From the NCBI RefSeq assembly GCF_004919085.1, contig NZ_STGL01000006.1:372001-436000 (forward strand): a stretch of DNA of 64,000 nucleotides. The letters run 5' to 3'. The position numbers were made by a program, and so were the translations under genes. Of the stretch, positions 24,428 to 32,866 are shown piece after piece. Within the stretch, counting starts at the first letter, position 1. Each line of letters opens with the position of its first letter. A model generated the notes under the pieces. The model was not told where the DNA came from. It saw nothing but the letters and a program-made list of their open reading frames with translations, and searched no databases. The DNA comes from Nocardioides sp. GY 10127 (GTDB lineage: Bacteria; Actinomycetota; Actinomycetes; Propionibacteriales; Nocardioidaceae).

Positions 24428-25396
24428 GTGCCCACGGCCACCGCCACCCACGACGCGGCCACCCCCGACGCGGCCACCACCGCCGCACGCACCTGGGACG
24501 TGTGGAGCACGACGGCCGTCGTGGTGGTCACCGACCCGGCGCTCCTCGACCGGGCGGCCGACGCCGTCGCCGCCCTGCTGGAGCAGGCCGACGCGGCGGC
24601 GAGCCGGTTCCGCCCTGACTCCGAGGTGCACCGGCTCGCGGACGCCGGCGGCGTCCCGGTCCCCGTCTCGCCCCTGCTGGGGCTGCTCGTGGCGGAGGCG
24701 CTCGACGCGGCCGAGGACACCGACGGCTCCGTCGACCCCACCGTCGGCGCCGCGCTGGCCGCCCTGGGCTACGACCGCGACATCCGCGAGGTCCACGACG
24801 AGGCGCAGGACGCCGTCCCGCTGCCGCCCACGGTGACCTGGCGCGACGTCGAGCTGACCGGCGGCGGGCACGGGGGTGAGGGCGAGGCGGACGTCGTCCG
24901 CGTGCCGCCGGGCCTCGTGCTCGACCTCGGCGCCACCGCGAAGGCGGCGGTGGCCGACCTCGCCGCGAGGCTGGTGCACACCCGGCTCGGCTGCGGCGTC
25001 CTCGTGGGCCTGGGCGGCGACCTGGCCACGGCCGGCCCCGCCCCCGACGAGCGGGGCTGGCAGGTGACCGTCCAGGACACCGCGGACGACCCCGCGCAGC
25101 AGGTGTCGCTGCCGGGCGGCGCGGCGCTCGCCACGTCCTCGACCGTGCGCCGCGCGTGGCGGCGCGGCTCCGCCCGGGTCCACCACGTCGTCGACCCCGC
25201 GACCGGCCGCAGCGCGCCCGACACCTGGCGCAGCGTGAGCGTCGCCGCCCCCACCTGCGTCGAGGCCAACGCCGCCGCGACGGCCACGATCGTGCGCGGC
25301 CCCGCCGGCGAGCAGTGGCTGGCCGAGCGGGGCGTGGCCGCCCGCCTGGTCGACCGGGACGGGCGCGTCCACCTGCTCGGCGGCTGGCCGGCCTGA
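24428..25396 (+). CDS. apbE: FAD:protein FMN transferase (ApbE family)
   Basis: 322 aa. Matches ApbE: SRFRPDSEVHRL, DGSVDPTVGAAL, LDLGATAKAAVADL, GVLVGLGGDLATAG, ATSSTVRRAW and HHVVDPATGRSA, then SVAAPTCVEANAAATA. ApbE covalently attaches FMN to Thr/Ser of membrane or exported flavoproteins. No lipobox or clear signal peptide is visible. The start is GTG right after the lipoprotein stop. Confidence 0.85.
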   Translation: MPTATATHDAATPDAATTAARTWDVWSTTAVVVVTDPALLDRAADAVAALLEQADAAASRFRPDSEVHRLADAGGVPVPVSPLLGLLVAEALDAAEDTDGSVDPTVGAALAALGYDRDIREVHDEAQDAVPLPPTVTWRDVELTGGGHGGEGEADVVRVPPGLVLDLGATAKAAVADLAARLVHTRLGCGVLVGLGGDLATAGPAPDERGWQVTVQDTADDPAQQVSLPGGAALATSSTVRRAWRRGSARVHHVVDPATGRSAPDTWRSVSVAAPTCVEANAAATATIVRGPAGEQWLAERGVAARLVDRDGRVHLLGGWPA

Positions 25397-25467
25397 CCCG
25401 AGCCGCTGCACGCGGGCGGACGGCGAGGGGTTCCTCACCACCCGTCCGGGCCACGGACGTGGCCTGT

Positions 25468-25473
25468 CAGGAT
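25468..25473 (+). promoter_or_regulatory. -10 hexamer CAGGAT, leaderless type
   Basis: CAGGAT ends 6 nt before the ATG at 25480. Confidence 0.4.
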
Positions 25474-25479
25474 GGCGGC

Positions 25480-26166
25480 ATGACGCAGCCGTGGACCGAC
25501 CTGCTGACCGCCGCCGTCGAGGACTTCGCGAGGCTGACGGGCGAGATCGACCCCACGCTCCCGGTGCCGGGCTGCCCGGACTGGGCGGTGGCCGACCTGG
25601 TCGAGCACCTCGGCGCGGTGCACGTGTGGGCCCGGCACGCCGTCGTCGAGCAGAACCCCGAGGCCCCGCCGGCCCAGGACGCGCCGCACGACCTCTCGCT
25701 GCTGCCCGACTGGTACCGCACCCAGGCCGCGGAGCTCCTCGACGCGCTGCGCTCGCGCCCGGACGACGCCCCCGCCTGGACCTTCGGCCGCGGCGTCGGC
25801 ACCGCCGCCTGGTGGCAGCGCCGCCAGACCCACGAGACGCTGCTGCACACCCGCGACCTGCTCAAGGCCGGCGGCCGCGCCGACGAGTGGCGGGTCGACC
25901 CGGCGATCGCCTGGGACGCCGTCGACGAGGTGGCGCACATGTTCTACCCGCGCCAGGTGCGGCTCGCCCGCTGCGAGATGCTCACGACCGCCCTGCGGCT
26001 CGAGGCCACCGACCTGCCGGGCTCCGCGCCGGTCGTCGTGGGCGACGTCGAGGACACCGTCACGGTGAGCGGCCCGGCGTCCGACCTGCTCCTGCTGCTG
26101 TGGCACCGCACGACCTCGGCCGACCCGGCCGCCGCCGCGGTGCTCGCCCAGGCGATCACGCCCTGA
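25480..26166 (+). CDS. Maleylpyruvate isomerase-like N-terminal (TIGR03083-type) protein
   Basis: 228 aa. It has the mycothiol-dependent isomerase / DinB-like fold pattern: VPGCPDWAVADLVEHLGAVHVWA with the conserved His, and RRQTHETLLHTRDLL with two His. These residues form the metal site in the family. A sterol-carrier-like C-terminal part (VSGPASDLLLLLWHR) follows. The specific reaction is unknown; in actinobacteria many such proteins are of unassigned function. Confidence 0.75.
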   Translation: MTQPWTDLLTAAVEDFARLTGEIDPTLPVPGCPDWAVADLVEHLGAVHVWARHAVVEQNPEAPPAQDAPHDLSLLPDWYRTQAAELLDALRSRPDDAPAWTFGRGVGTAAWWQRRQTHETLLHTRDLLKAGGRADEWRVDPAIAWDAVDEVAHMFYPRQVRLARCEMLTTALRLEATDLPGSAPVVVGDVEDTVTVSGPASDLLLLLWHRTTSADPAAAAVLAQAITP

Positions 26167-26207
26167 GGCGGCCCCGGCGGGTCACTGCGCAGGATCAGTC
26201 CGCAGGA

Positions 26208-26822
26208 TCAGTACCCGGCCCGCCGGGTCTCCAGCACCCGGAAGCCCTTAGCGCTGGCCAGTCGCGTGGTCGGCCAGCCCTGCTCGCCGAGCCACCGCTG
26301 CAGCGAGTCGCCGCCGAGGTTCTTGCCGACGACCATGACCGCGCGCCCTCCCGGCGCCAGGTGCGGCAGCCAGCGCAGGAGCAGCCCGTGCAGCGCCTGC
26401 TTGCCGATGCGGATGGGCGGGTTGGACCAGATCTCGTCGAACTGCGCGTCCGGCGCCACCTCGTCGGGGAGGCAGGCCGTGAACCGGTCCGCCACGCCCA
26501 GCGCCTCGCCGTTGGTGCGGGCCAGCAGGAGGGCGCGCTCGTTGACGTCCACCGCCGTCACCGTGGACGCCGGGGAGGCCAGCGCGGCCGCCAGGCCGAT
26601 CACGCCGTAGCCGCACCCGAGGTCGAGCAGGCGCGGCGCGGTCGGCGGCTCGGTCTCGCGGAACAGGACCGCCGTGCCGACGTCGAGCCGGCCGTGGGCG
26701 AAGACCCCGGAGCCGGAGTCCAGGCTCAGGCGGACGCCCCAGACCTCGGCGTCCACCGCGGTCCGGGTGAACGCGACGCTGGGGTCGGCGGTGAAGTAGT
26801 GCTCGGCGTCGTCGGTGCTCAC
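26208..26822 (-). CDS. RsmC-like class I SAM methyltransferase
   Basis: 204 aa. SAM motif I is DLGCGYGVIGL, the acidic motif II region is VTAVDVNERALLLAR, and the catalytic NPPIRIGK is typical of RsmC/RsmD N2-guanine rRNA methyltransferases. Likely substrate: 16S rRNA guanine, as in RsmC. The GTG overlaps the truA stop by GTGA, coupling it to another RNA-modification gene. Confidence 0.85.
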   Translation of the reverse strand: MSTDDAEHYFTADPSVAFTRTAVDAEVWGVRLSLDSGSGVFAHGRLDVGTAVLFRETEPPTAPRLLDLGCGYGVIGLAAALASPASTVTAVDVNERALLLARTNGEALGVADRFTACLPDEVAPDAQFDEIWSNPPIRIGKQALHGLLLRWLPHLAPGGRAVMVVGKNLGGDSLQRWLGEQGWPTTRLASAKGFRVLETRRAGY

Positions 26823-27736
26823 GCGTCCGTCCCCTCCACGCCGTTCCTGTTCGGGCCCGTCCCGTTCACGTCCGGCGCTGCGTCGGCCCAGTCCGGGCAG
26901 TCCAGCTCGTCCTCGGTGCGCCGGGCCCGCGTCCGCTCGTTGCGGGCGGCCAGCTCGGCGTCGTCAGGGTAGGCGACCTCCTCCAGCACCAGCCCGTGCG
27001 CGTGCGCGACGGCGACGTGCGAGGTGCGGGCGCGGGTGGCGAGCACCTCCGCCGGCCAGGTGACCGGCCGCCGGCCCTCGCCGACGGCCAGCAGGCAGCC
27101 GACCAGCGCGCGCACCATGGAGTGGCAGAAGGCGTCGGCGCGGACGTGCGCGACGGCGAGCCCCGCGGCGTCCCGCTCCCACGTCAGGTGCTCGAGGGTG
27201 CGGATCGTGGTCGCGCCCTCGCGGGCCTTGCAGAAGGCCGCGAAGTCGTGGCGGCCCCGCAGCGGCCGGGCGGCCTCGGCCATGGCCTCGACGTCGAGCG
27301 GCCGGTTCCAGCGCAGGACGTGGCGCACGCTCAGCGGGTCGAGCACGGCCGGGTCGTCGGCCACCCGGTAGGCGTAGCGGCGCCAGAGCGCCGAGAAGCG
27401 GGCGTCGAACGCGTCGGGGGCCCGCCGCGCCCCGCGGACGGCGACGTCGGTCGGGAGGATGCCGTTGAGCCGGCGGACGAGGGCGTCGACCGGGGGCTGC
27501 GCGGACCGGCCGGCCGCCGCGACCACGGCCGCCTCGTCGACGTCCGTGTGCAGGACCTGGCCGCGGGCGTGGACGCCGGCGTCGGTGCGGCCGGCGCAGA
27601 CCACGGGCACGGGGTCGGTGCGCAGGGCGGTGCCGAGCGCGCGCTGCACCTCGTCCTGCACGGTGCGCAGGCCCGGCTGCGCGGCCCAGCCGGAGAAGTC
27701 GGTCCCGTCGTAGGCGAGGTCGATCCGCAGGCGCAC
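26819..27736 (-). CDS. truA: tRNA pseudouridine(38-40) synthase TruA
   Basis: 305 aa. AYDGTDFSGWAAQP, the catalytic-Asp motif AGRTDAGVHARGQV, FDARFSALWRRYAYRV and FCHSMVRALVG are TruA hallmarks. It isomerises uridines 38-40 in the tRNA anticodon arm. The GTG at 27736 follows a GGGAGG at the right distance. The C-terminal ~40 residues are a charged tail. In actinobacteria truA usually follows rplQ directly; here five kilobases of other genes intervene. Confidence 0.9.
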   Translation of the reverse strand: MRLRIDLAYDGTDFSGWAAQPGLRTVQDEVQRALGTALRTDPVPVVCAGRTDAGVHARGQVLHTDVDEAAVVAAAGRSAQPPVDALVRRLNGILPTDVAVRGARRAPDAFDARFSALWRRYAYRVADDPAVLDPLSVRHVLRWNRPLDVEAMAEAARPLRGRHDFAAFCKAREGATTIRTLEHLTWERDAAGLAVAHVRADAFCHSMVRALVGCLLAVGEGRRPVTWPAEVLATRARTSHVAVAHAHGLVLEEVAYPDDAELAARNERTRARRTEDELDCPDWADAAPDVNGTGPNRNGVEGTDA

Positions 27737-27828
27737 GCCGCCATCCTCCCGCACGGGCCCGGGACGAGCGCAGTCGAGGACCGCCCCCGGCGGCGTCCGC
27801 GTCACCCACCGGGGCGCGGCCGCCTGCC

Positions 27829-27834
27829 TACGCT
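27829..27834 (+). promoter_or_regulatory. -10 hexamer TACGCT, leaderless type
   Basis: TACGCT ends 7 nt before the GTG at 27842, with no Shine-Dalgarno sequence between. Confidence 0.4.
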
Positions 27835-27841
27835 GTCGACC

Positions 27842-29530
27842 GTGAGCACCTCCAGCACGCCGACGCCCGTCGTCCTGCTCGTCGCCGACGAGCACCTCGA
27901 CGACCTGCGCACGGGCTTCGCCCGCTACACCGCCGAGTACGACGTGCGCTGCGCGCGCACCTGCGCGGAGGCCGAGGCCACGGCCCGCGCGGTGCGGGAC
28001 GCCGGCGGCGCCGTCGCCCTCGTCGTCACGGACGCCGTCCTGCCCGACGCGCCGGTGCTGGCCGCGTTCGCGCGGCTGCGCGAGGCGGCGCCCACGGCCC
28101 GCCGCCTGGTCGCCGCCCACTGGGAGCACTTCCTCACCGCGGCCGACGACCTGCGCCCCGGCATGGCCAAGGGCAAGTACGACGCGTTCCTGCTCATGCC
28201 CCGGGGCACGCGGGACGAGGAGTTCCACCACGCCGTCACCGAGCTCCTCAGCGACTGGGCGTCGACCGCGGCGGGCCCCGAGGTCGTGAGCGTCAAGATC
28301 CTCTCCGCCGCCGACCACCCCGAGCTGCACGGCGTCCGCGACTTCCTGGACCGGATGGGGATGCCCTACAAGGTCGTCGACCCCGGCTCCGAGGTCGGCC
28401 TCGCGGTGCGGCAGGCGCACGCCGCCGAGGTCGGGGACGACCCGGCCTACCCGCTCGTCGTGGCGATGAACCGGCCCCCGGTGCAGGCGGCGACCGCGAG
28501 GTCGGTCGCCGCCTCGTTCTACGGCTCGGCCGAGGGCGTGGACGTGCCGGGCGTGATCGACCTCTGCGTCGTCGGCGGCGGGCCCGCCGGCCTGGCCGCG
28601 GCCGTGTACGCCGCCTCGGAGGGGTTGTCGGTCGTCGTCCTGGAGGCGGAGGCGATCGGCGGCCAGGCCGGCACGAGCTCGATGATCCGCAACTACCTCG
28701 GCTTCCCCCGCGGGATCTCCGGCATGCGGCTGGCCCAGCGGGCGCGCAACCAGGCGCTCCGCTTCGGCACCCGCTTCGTCACCGGCTGGCGGGTGGAGGC
28801 GCTGGAGCCGGGCGCCGACGGCGCGCCGCACACCGTGGTCACCGACGGTGGCTCGGTGCGGGCGCGCTCGGTCGTGGTCGCCACCGGTGTCGCCTACCGC
28901 AAGCTCCGGGTGGACGGCGTGGAGGAGCTCGTCGGCCGTGGCGTCTACTACGGCGCGGCGATGAGCGCGGCGCGCGAGCTCGAGGGGGCGGACGTCTACG
29001 TCGTCGGCGGCGGCAACTCCGCCGGCCAGGCGGCCGTGCACCTGGCTCGGTTCGCCCGCTCCGTCACGATCCTGGTGCGGCGTCCGTCGCTGGCCGAGAC
29101 GATGAGCCAGTACCTCGTCAACGAGATCGAGTACACCGACCGCATCCACGTGCGCACCTGCACGGAGGTCACCGACGGCGGCGGCGACGCCCGCCTGGAG
29201 TGGCTGGAGCTCACCGACACCACCGACGGCCGCACCGAGCGGGTCGAGGCCCAGGGGCTGTTCCTGCTCCTCGGCGCCGAGCCGCACTGCGACTGGCTGC
29301 CCGACGACGTGGCCCGCGACCCCCGCGGGTTCGTGCTCACCGGCCGCGACGTCCCGCGCGAGCGCTGGGCCCATGGCCTCCCCCCGGAGAACCTGGCGAC
29401 GACGGTGCCCGGCGTCTTCGCGGCCGGGGACGTGCGCGCGGGGTCGATGAAGCGGGTGGCCTCCGCCAGCGGCGAGGGGGCCTCGGTGGTGCCGCTGGTG
29501 CACGCCTGGCTGACGCCGGCGCAGGAGTGA
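27842..29530 (+). CDS. Thioredoxin-reductase-like FAD oxidoreductase with receiver-like N-terminus
   Basis: 562 aa in three parts. Residues 1-130 resemble a response-regulator receiver (VVLLVADE, LVVTDAVLPD with Asp64). Residues ~140-235 look glutaredoxin-like but lack a CxxC. From ~240 it is a pyridine-nucleotide flavoprotein: GGGPAGLAAAVYAA for FAD, VVGGGNSAGQAAVHLA for NAD(P)H, and GVFAAGDVRAGS. The spot holding the redox CxxC in thioredoxin reductases reads GVYYGAAMS, so a dithiol relay is impossible. This layout recalls actinobacterial regulatory-domain/TrxR-like fusions whose electron acceptor is not known to me. Confidence 0.8.
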   Translation: MSTSSTPTPVVLLVADEHLDDLRTGFARYTAEYDVRCARTCAEAEATARAVRDAGGAVALVVTDAVLPDAPVLAAFARLREAAPTARRLVAAHWEHFLTAADDLRPGMAKGKYDAFLLMPRGTRDEEFHHAVTELLSDWASTAAGPEVVSVKILSAADHPELHGVRDFLDRMGMPYKVVDPGSEVGLAVRQAHAAEVGDDPAYPLVVAMNRPPVQAATARSVAASFYGSAEGVDVPGVIDLCVVGGGPAGLAAAVYAASEGLSVVVLEAEAIGGQAGTSSMIRNYLGFPRGISGMRLAQRARNQALRFGTRFVTGWRVEALEPGADGAPHTVVTDGGSVRARSVVVATGVAYRKLRVDGVEELVGRGVYYGAAMSAARELEGADVYVVGGGNSAGQAAVHLARFARSVTILVRRPSLAETMSQYLVNEIEYTDRIHVRTCTEVTDGGGDARLEWLELTDTTDGRTERVEAQGLFLLLGAEPHCDWLPDDVARDPRGFVLTGRDVPRERWAHGLPPENLATTVPGVFAAGDVRAGSMKRVASASGEGASVVPLVHAWLTPAQE

Positions 29531-29573
29531 CGCTCAGCCGGGTCGGCGGGGCCTGAACCGGGACGTGAGCGGG

Positions 29574-29927
29574 TCAGCGGGGCCAGACCCGCTCGAGCAG
29601 GCGCTGCGCCTCCGCCAGCGACAGCCCCCGCCCGGCGGCCGCCGCGGCCAGGGCCTCGGCCCGGGCGCGCAGCAGGTCGTCGTCGCGCTGCTCGGCCACG
29701 AACGTCCCGCGCCGGCCCTCGGCCACGACGACGCCGCCGGCCTCGAGCGCCCGGTAGGCCTTCGCCACGGTGTTGGCGGCCAGACCGAGCTGCTCGGCCG
29801 CGGTGCGCACCGGGGGCAGCCGCGTGCCGACGGGCAGGTCACCGGTGGCGGCCCGGTCGGCCACCTGCCGGCGCAGCTGCTCGGAGGCGGGCTCGGGCGA
29901 GGCGGGGTCGACGGGCAGCAGGGTCAC
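29574..29927 (-). CDS. Short GntR-family regulator (YtrA-like)
   Basis: 117 aa: winged helix GTRLPPVRTAAEQLGLAANTVAKAYRALEAGGVV and a short C-terminal helix pair with no ligand-binding domain, as in YtrA-type regulators. Those usually control adjacent ABC transporters; none is next to it here. GTG start preceded by TACCCT 6 nt upstream (leaderless type). Confidence 0.85.
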   Translation of the reverse strand: MTLLPVDPASPEPASEQLRRQVADRAATGDLPVGTRLPPVRTAAEQLGLAANTVAKAYRALEAGGVVVAEGRRGTFVAEQRDDDLLRARAEALAAAAAGRGLSLAEAQRLLERVWPR

Positions 29928-29933
29928 GGGGCC

Positions 29934-29939
29934 AGGGTA
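29934..29939 (-). promoter_or_regulatory. -10 hexamer TACCCT, leaderless type
   Basis: On the minus strand TACCCT ends 6 nt before the GTG of the GntR gene. Confidence 0.4.
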
Positions 29940-30043
29940 GGGCCGCCCCGCCGACGCCACGGTCACCCCCTGCCTGACAGCTGCCCGGGTCGCCCCTCCA
30001 GCGTGCCCGCGGGCCCCGGCGCGACGCCCCGGTCGTGACCGAG

Positions 30044-30073
30044 GTGACCTGCGCCGCACCCGCGTGCTAGGAC
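30044..30073 (+). promoter_or_regulatory. Promoter of the PfkB gene, leaderless type
   Basis: -35-like GTGACC (30044-30049), an 18-bp spacer, and -10 TAGGAC (30068-30073) ending 7 nt before the ATG at 30081. Confidence 0.5.
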
Positions 30074-30080
30074 TCACCCC

Positions 30081-31004
30081 ATGGATGCGGCCCTGGAGCG
30101 TGACCTGCTGGTCGTCGGCGAGGCACTCGTCGACGTCGTCCACACCGCCGACGGGGCGGTCACGGCCCACCCGGGCGGCTCGGCCGCCAACGTCGCCGTG
30201 GCCCTCTCCCGGCTGGGGCGGCCCGTCCGCTTCGCCACCGCGTTCACCGGCGACGCCTACGGGCGGATGCTCTCCGAGCACCTCGACACCAACGGCGTCC
30301 TGCTCGCCTCCGACCCGGCGGTCATCGACCACACCTCGTCCGCGGCCGCCACGCTGGCCGAGGACGGGTCGGCCAGCTACGTGTTCGACCTGGAGTGGCG
30401 CATCGGCGAGGTGCCGCTCGAGCCGGCCCCGCTCGCCGTGCACGCCTGCTCCATCGGCGCGGTCCTCTCCCCCGGTGCCGGTCAGGTGCGCGACGTCCTC
30501 ACGGCCCTGCGACCCGCCGCCACGATCACCTACGACGTCAACGCGCGCCCCAGCATCACGGGGACCGGGCCCGAGGTCGTGGCGGCCACCGAGGCGGTCG
30601 TCGCGCTCGCCGACCTGGTGAAGCTCTCCGACGAGGACCTCGACGGCCTCTGGCCCGGCCTGGGCCTCGACGGCGGCGCCGCCCACCTGCTCTCCCTCGG
30701 CCCGGCGGCGGTGGTCGTGACGCGCGGCGCCGAGGGCGCCGCCTGGTTCGACGCCCAGGGTCGGGTGGACGTGCCGGGCCGCACCGTCACGGTCGCCGAC
30801 ACCATCGGCGCCGGCGACACCTTCTCCGCGGCGCTCGTCGACGGGCTGGCCACGCTGGGCCGGCTCGGCGGTCGCCTGGACGGCCTGACCCGCGAGGACG
30901 TCGAGGGGCTGCTCGCGCACGCCGCGGCCGCCGCGGCCGTCACCGTCTCCCGCCCGGGCGCCGACCCGCCGACCCGCGCGGAGCTCGACGCCTCGCTCGC
31001 CTGA
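30081..31004 (+). CDS. PfkB-family carbohydrate kinase (fructokinase-like)
   Basis: 307 aa. GGSAANVAVALSRLG (ribokinase signature 1) and DTIGAGDTFSAALVDGL (signature 2, with catalytic Asp) are intact. It phosphorylates a sugar with ATP; the fructokinase subgroup is most likely, but the substrate is not proven. The neighbouring GntR regulator is divergent and could be linked to it. Confidence 0.85.
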   Translation: MDAALERDLLVVGEALVDVVHTADGAVTAHPGGSAANVAVALSRLGRPVRFATAFTGDAYGRMLSEHLDTNGVLLASDPAVIDHTSSAAATLAEDGSASYVFDLEWRIGEVPLEPAPLAVHACSIGAVLSPGAGQVRDVLTALRPAATITYDVNARPSITGTGPEVVAATEAVVALADLVKLSDEDLDGLWPGLGLDGGAAHLLSLGPAAVVVTRGAEGAAWFDAQGRVDVPGRTVTVADTIGAGDTFSAALVDGLATLGRLGGRLDGLTREDVEGLLAHAAAAAAVTVSRPGADPPTRAELDASLA

Positions 31005-31067
31005 GGCCGCCCGGCGCCCTCTCCTCGCCCCGCGGGACTCCCCCGCCCGGCCTCACCGCTCGCCGCC

Positions 31068-31073
31068 TAGCCT
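31068..31073 (+). promoter_or_regulatory. -10 hexamer TAGCCT, leaderless type
   Basis: TAGCCT ends 7 nt before the GTG at 31081. The same hexamer is the -10 of the rpsL promoter. Confidence 0.45.
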
Positions 31074-31080
31074 GGGCCAC

Positions 31081-32043
31081 GTGCGTTACGTGATCGTGGG
31101 TGCCGGGGCCATCGGGGGCGCGGTCGCCGCCCTCCTCCACGAGTCGGGTGCCGAGGTGCTCCTGGTCGCGCGCGGGGCGACCCTCGAGGCCGTCCGCGCC
31201 CACGGCGTCCGGCTCACCGTCGGGGACGCCGACGAGCGGGCGGTCCCCGTTCCCTCCGTCGCGGGCCTCGCGGAGGTGGAGTGGCGCGAGCAGGACGCCG
31301 TGGTGCTGGCCGTGAAGTCCCAGCAGACCGACGCGGTGCTGGAGGACCTCGCCGACGTCCCCGCCGGCGTCCCGGTGTTCTGCCTGCAGAACGGCGTCGA
31401 CAACGAGCGCCGGGCCCTGCGCCTGCGCCCCCACGTCCACGGGGTCGTCGTGATGATGCCGGCCTCCAGCCTCGAGCCCGGTCGGGTCGTCGTCCACTCC
31501 GCCGGCCGCCCCGGCCTCCTCGACACCGGGCTGTTCCCGCGAGGCAGCGACGAGGCGGACGAGGCCTGGGCCCGGGACCTGCGGGCCGCCGGCTTCGACT
31601 CGGTCGTGCGCACCGACGTCATGGCCTGGAAGCGCCGCAAGCTGCTGGTCAACCTCGGCAACGGCGTCGACGCCGCCTTCGCCGAGTCCGAGGCTGCCGA
31701 GGAGCTCACCGCCCTGGTGCGGGCCGAGGGCGAGGCGGCGCTCTCCGCGGCCGGGCTGAGCGTGGTGGGGACGGCGGAGGACACCGCGCGCCGGGGCGAC
31801 CTCCTGCGCCCGCTCGTCGGCCGATCCGGGGCCGGCAGCTCCACCTGGCAGAGCGTGGCCCGGGGCGCCGGGAGCGTCGAGACGGACTACCTCAACGGCG
31901 AGATCGTGCTCCTCGGCCGGCTGCACGGGCTCCCCACGCCCGCCAACGCCCTCGTGGGGGCCACCGTGCGGGCGCTGGTCCGGTCCGGCGGCGAGCCCCG
32001 CAGCCTCGACGCCGCGGACGCGTTGGCGGCGCTCCGCGCCTGA
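31081..32043 (+). CDS. Ketopantoate reductase family protein (PanE/ApbA-like)
   Basis: 320 aa. N-terminal Rossmann GAGAIGGAVAALL, then VVLAVKSQQTDAVLEDL and the LQNGVDNE motif, and a C-terminal helical domain with AWKRRKLLVNLGN, including the catalytic-type Lys. The family reduces 2-dehydropantoate to pantoate with NADPH in coenzyme A synthesis, but many paralogues act on other 2-oxo acids, so the symbol is withheld. Confidence 0.8.
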   Translation: MRYVIVGAGAIGGAVAALLHESGAEVLLVARGATLEAVRAHGVRLTVGDADERAVPVPSVAGLAEVEWREQDAVVLAVKSQQTDAVLEDLADVPAGVPVFCLQNGVDNERRALRLRPHVHGVVVMMPASSLEPGRVVVHSAGRPGLLDTGLFPRGSDEADEAWARDLRAAGFDSVVRTDVMAWKRRKLLVNLGNGVDAAFAESEAAEELTALVRAEGEAALSAAGLSVVGTAEDTARRGDLLRPLVGRSGAGSSTWQSVARGAGSVETDYLNGEIVLLGRLHGLPTPANALVGATVRALVRSGGEPRSLDAADALAALRA

Positions 32044-32096
32044 CCCTCCCGCGGCAGCCACCCCGAACGGGACCCGAAGGCACAGGACCAGAACGC

Positions 32097-32132
32097 ACAG
32101 GACCCGCCCGGCGTGCGCCGGGCGGGTCCTGT
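32097..32132. terminator. Bidirectional terminator after rplQ
   Basis: A 17-nt perfect inverted repeat (32097-32113 with 32116-32132), effectively a 15-16-bp stem. It lies between the convergent PanE-like and rplQ genes and ends the alpha operon. Confidence 0.85.
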
Positions 32133-32175
32133 GGTGGGGCTGGGTCGTGCTGGTGCTCGGGACGAGCGAGGGGGC

Positions 32176-32724
32176 TCAGGCCTCCTCGGTCGACTCCTCC
32201 GCGGCCTCGGGGGCCTCGGCCGGGGTCTCGTCGGCGGCCTCGGTGGCCTCCACGGTCTCCTCGGCAGCGGGCTCCTCGACGGGCTCGGCCACGGGCGCGG
32301 CAGGCGCGGCCGGGGCGGCCTTGGTCTTCGGGGCGTAGGGCTCGGTCACGAGCTCGATGACCGCCATGGGGGCGTTGTCGCCCTTGCGGGGGCCGAGCTT
32401 GGTGATCCGGGTGTAGCCGCCGGGACGCTCGGCGAAGGCCGGGGCGATCTCGGTGAAGAGCTTGTGCTGCGCGTACTTGGTGACGACGTCCTTCTCCGGG
32501 TCGAGACCCGAGAAGAGCTCACGCAGGACGAGACGACGGCTGTGCAGGTCGCCCTTCTTGGCGCGGGTGACGAGCTTCTCGGCGTACGGCCGCAGGGCGC
32601 GGGCCTTCTTCTCCGTGGTGGTGATGGCGCCGTGCTCGAAGAGCGCGGTGGCCAGGTTCCGGAGGATGAGGCGCTGGTGCGCCGCGGAGCCGCCGAGGCG
32701 GGGGCCCTTGGTGGGCTTCGGCAT
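32176..32724 (-). CDS. rplQ: 50S ribosomal protein L17
   Basis: 182 aa. The core ([31 protein letters not shown]) is L17. It is extended by a ~60-residue Ala/Glu/Pro-rich acidic tail common in actinobacteria. Last gene of the alpha operon. A 12-bp hairpin (32823-32850) lies in the 142-bp gap to rpoA. Confidence 0.97.
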   Translation of the reverse strand: MPKPTKGPRLGGSAAHQRLILRNLATALFEHGAITTTEKKARALRPYAEKLVTRAKKGDLHSRRLVLRELFSGLDPEKDVVTKYAQHKLFTEIAPAFAERPGGYTRITKLGPRKGDNAPMAVIELVTEPYAPKTKAAPAAPAAPVAEPVEEPAAEETVEATEAADETPAEAPEAAEESTEEA

Positions 32725-32866
32725 GGGTGTCTCTCTTTCTCCTCGGCCGTACCAGGTACCGAGGTAGTCGGCCGGCGGGCGCCGGCCTGGTCATGGTGGT
32801 GGGCTCGGTGAGCCCGTCACCGCCCCCGCCCCGGCGAGCCGGGGTGGGGGACGGTGGGGTGGGACG

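Noticed and set aside
24425..25396. Frameshift that split an FMN-binding lipoprotein
   Set aside because: No FMN-binding domain sequence is visible in any frame between the lipoprotein and ApbE; the ApbE frame starts 3 bp after the lipoprotein stop.
26173..26227. Terminator between the convergent TIGR03083-like and methyltransferase genes
   Set aside because: A 9-bp stem exists, but its right arm lies inside the methyltransferase coding end and the loop is 37 nt, too weak to call.
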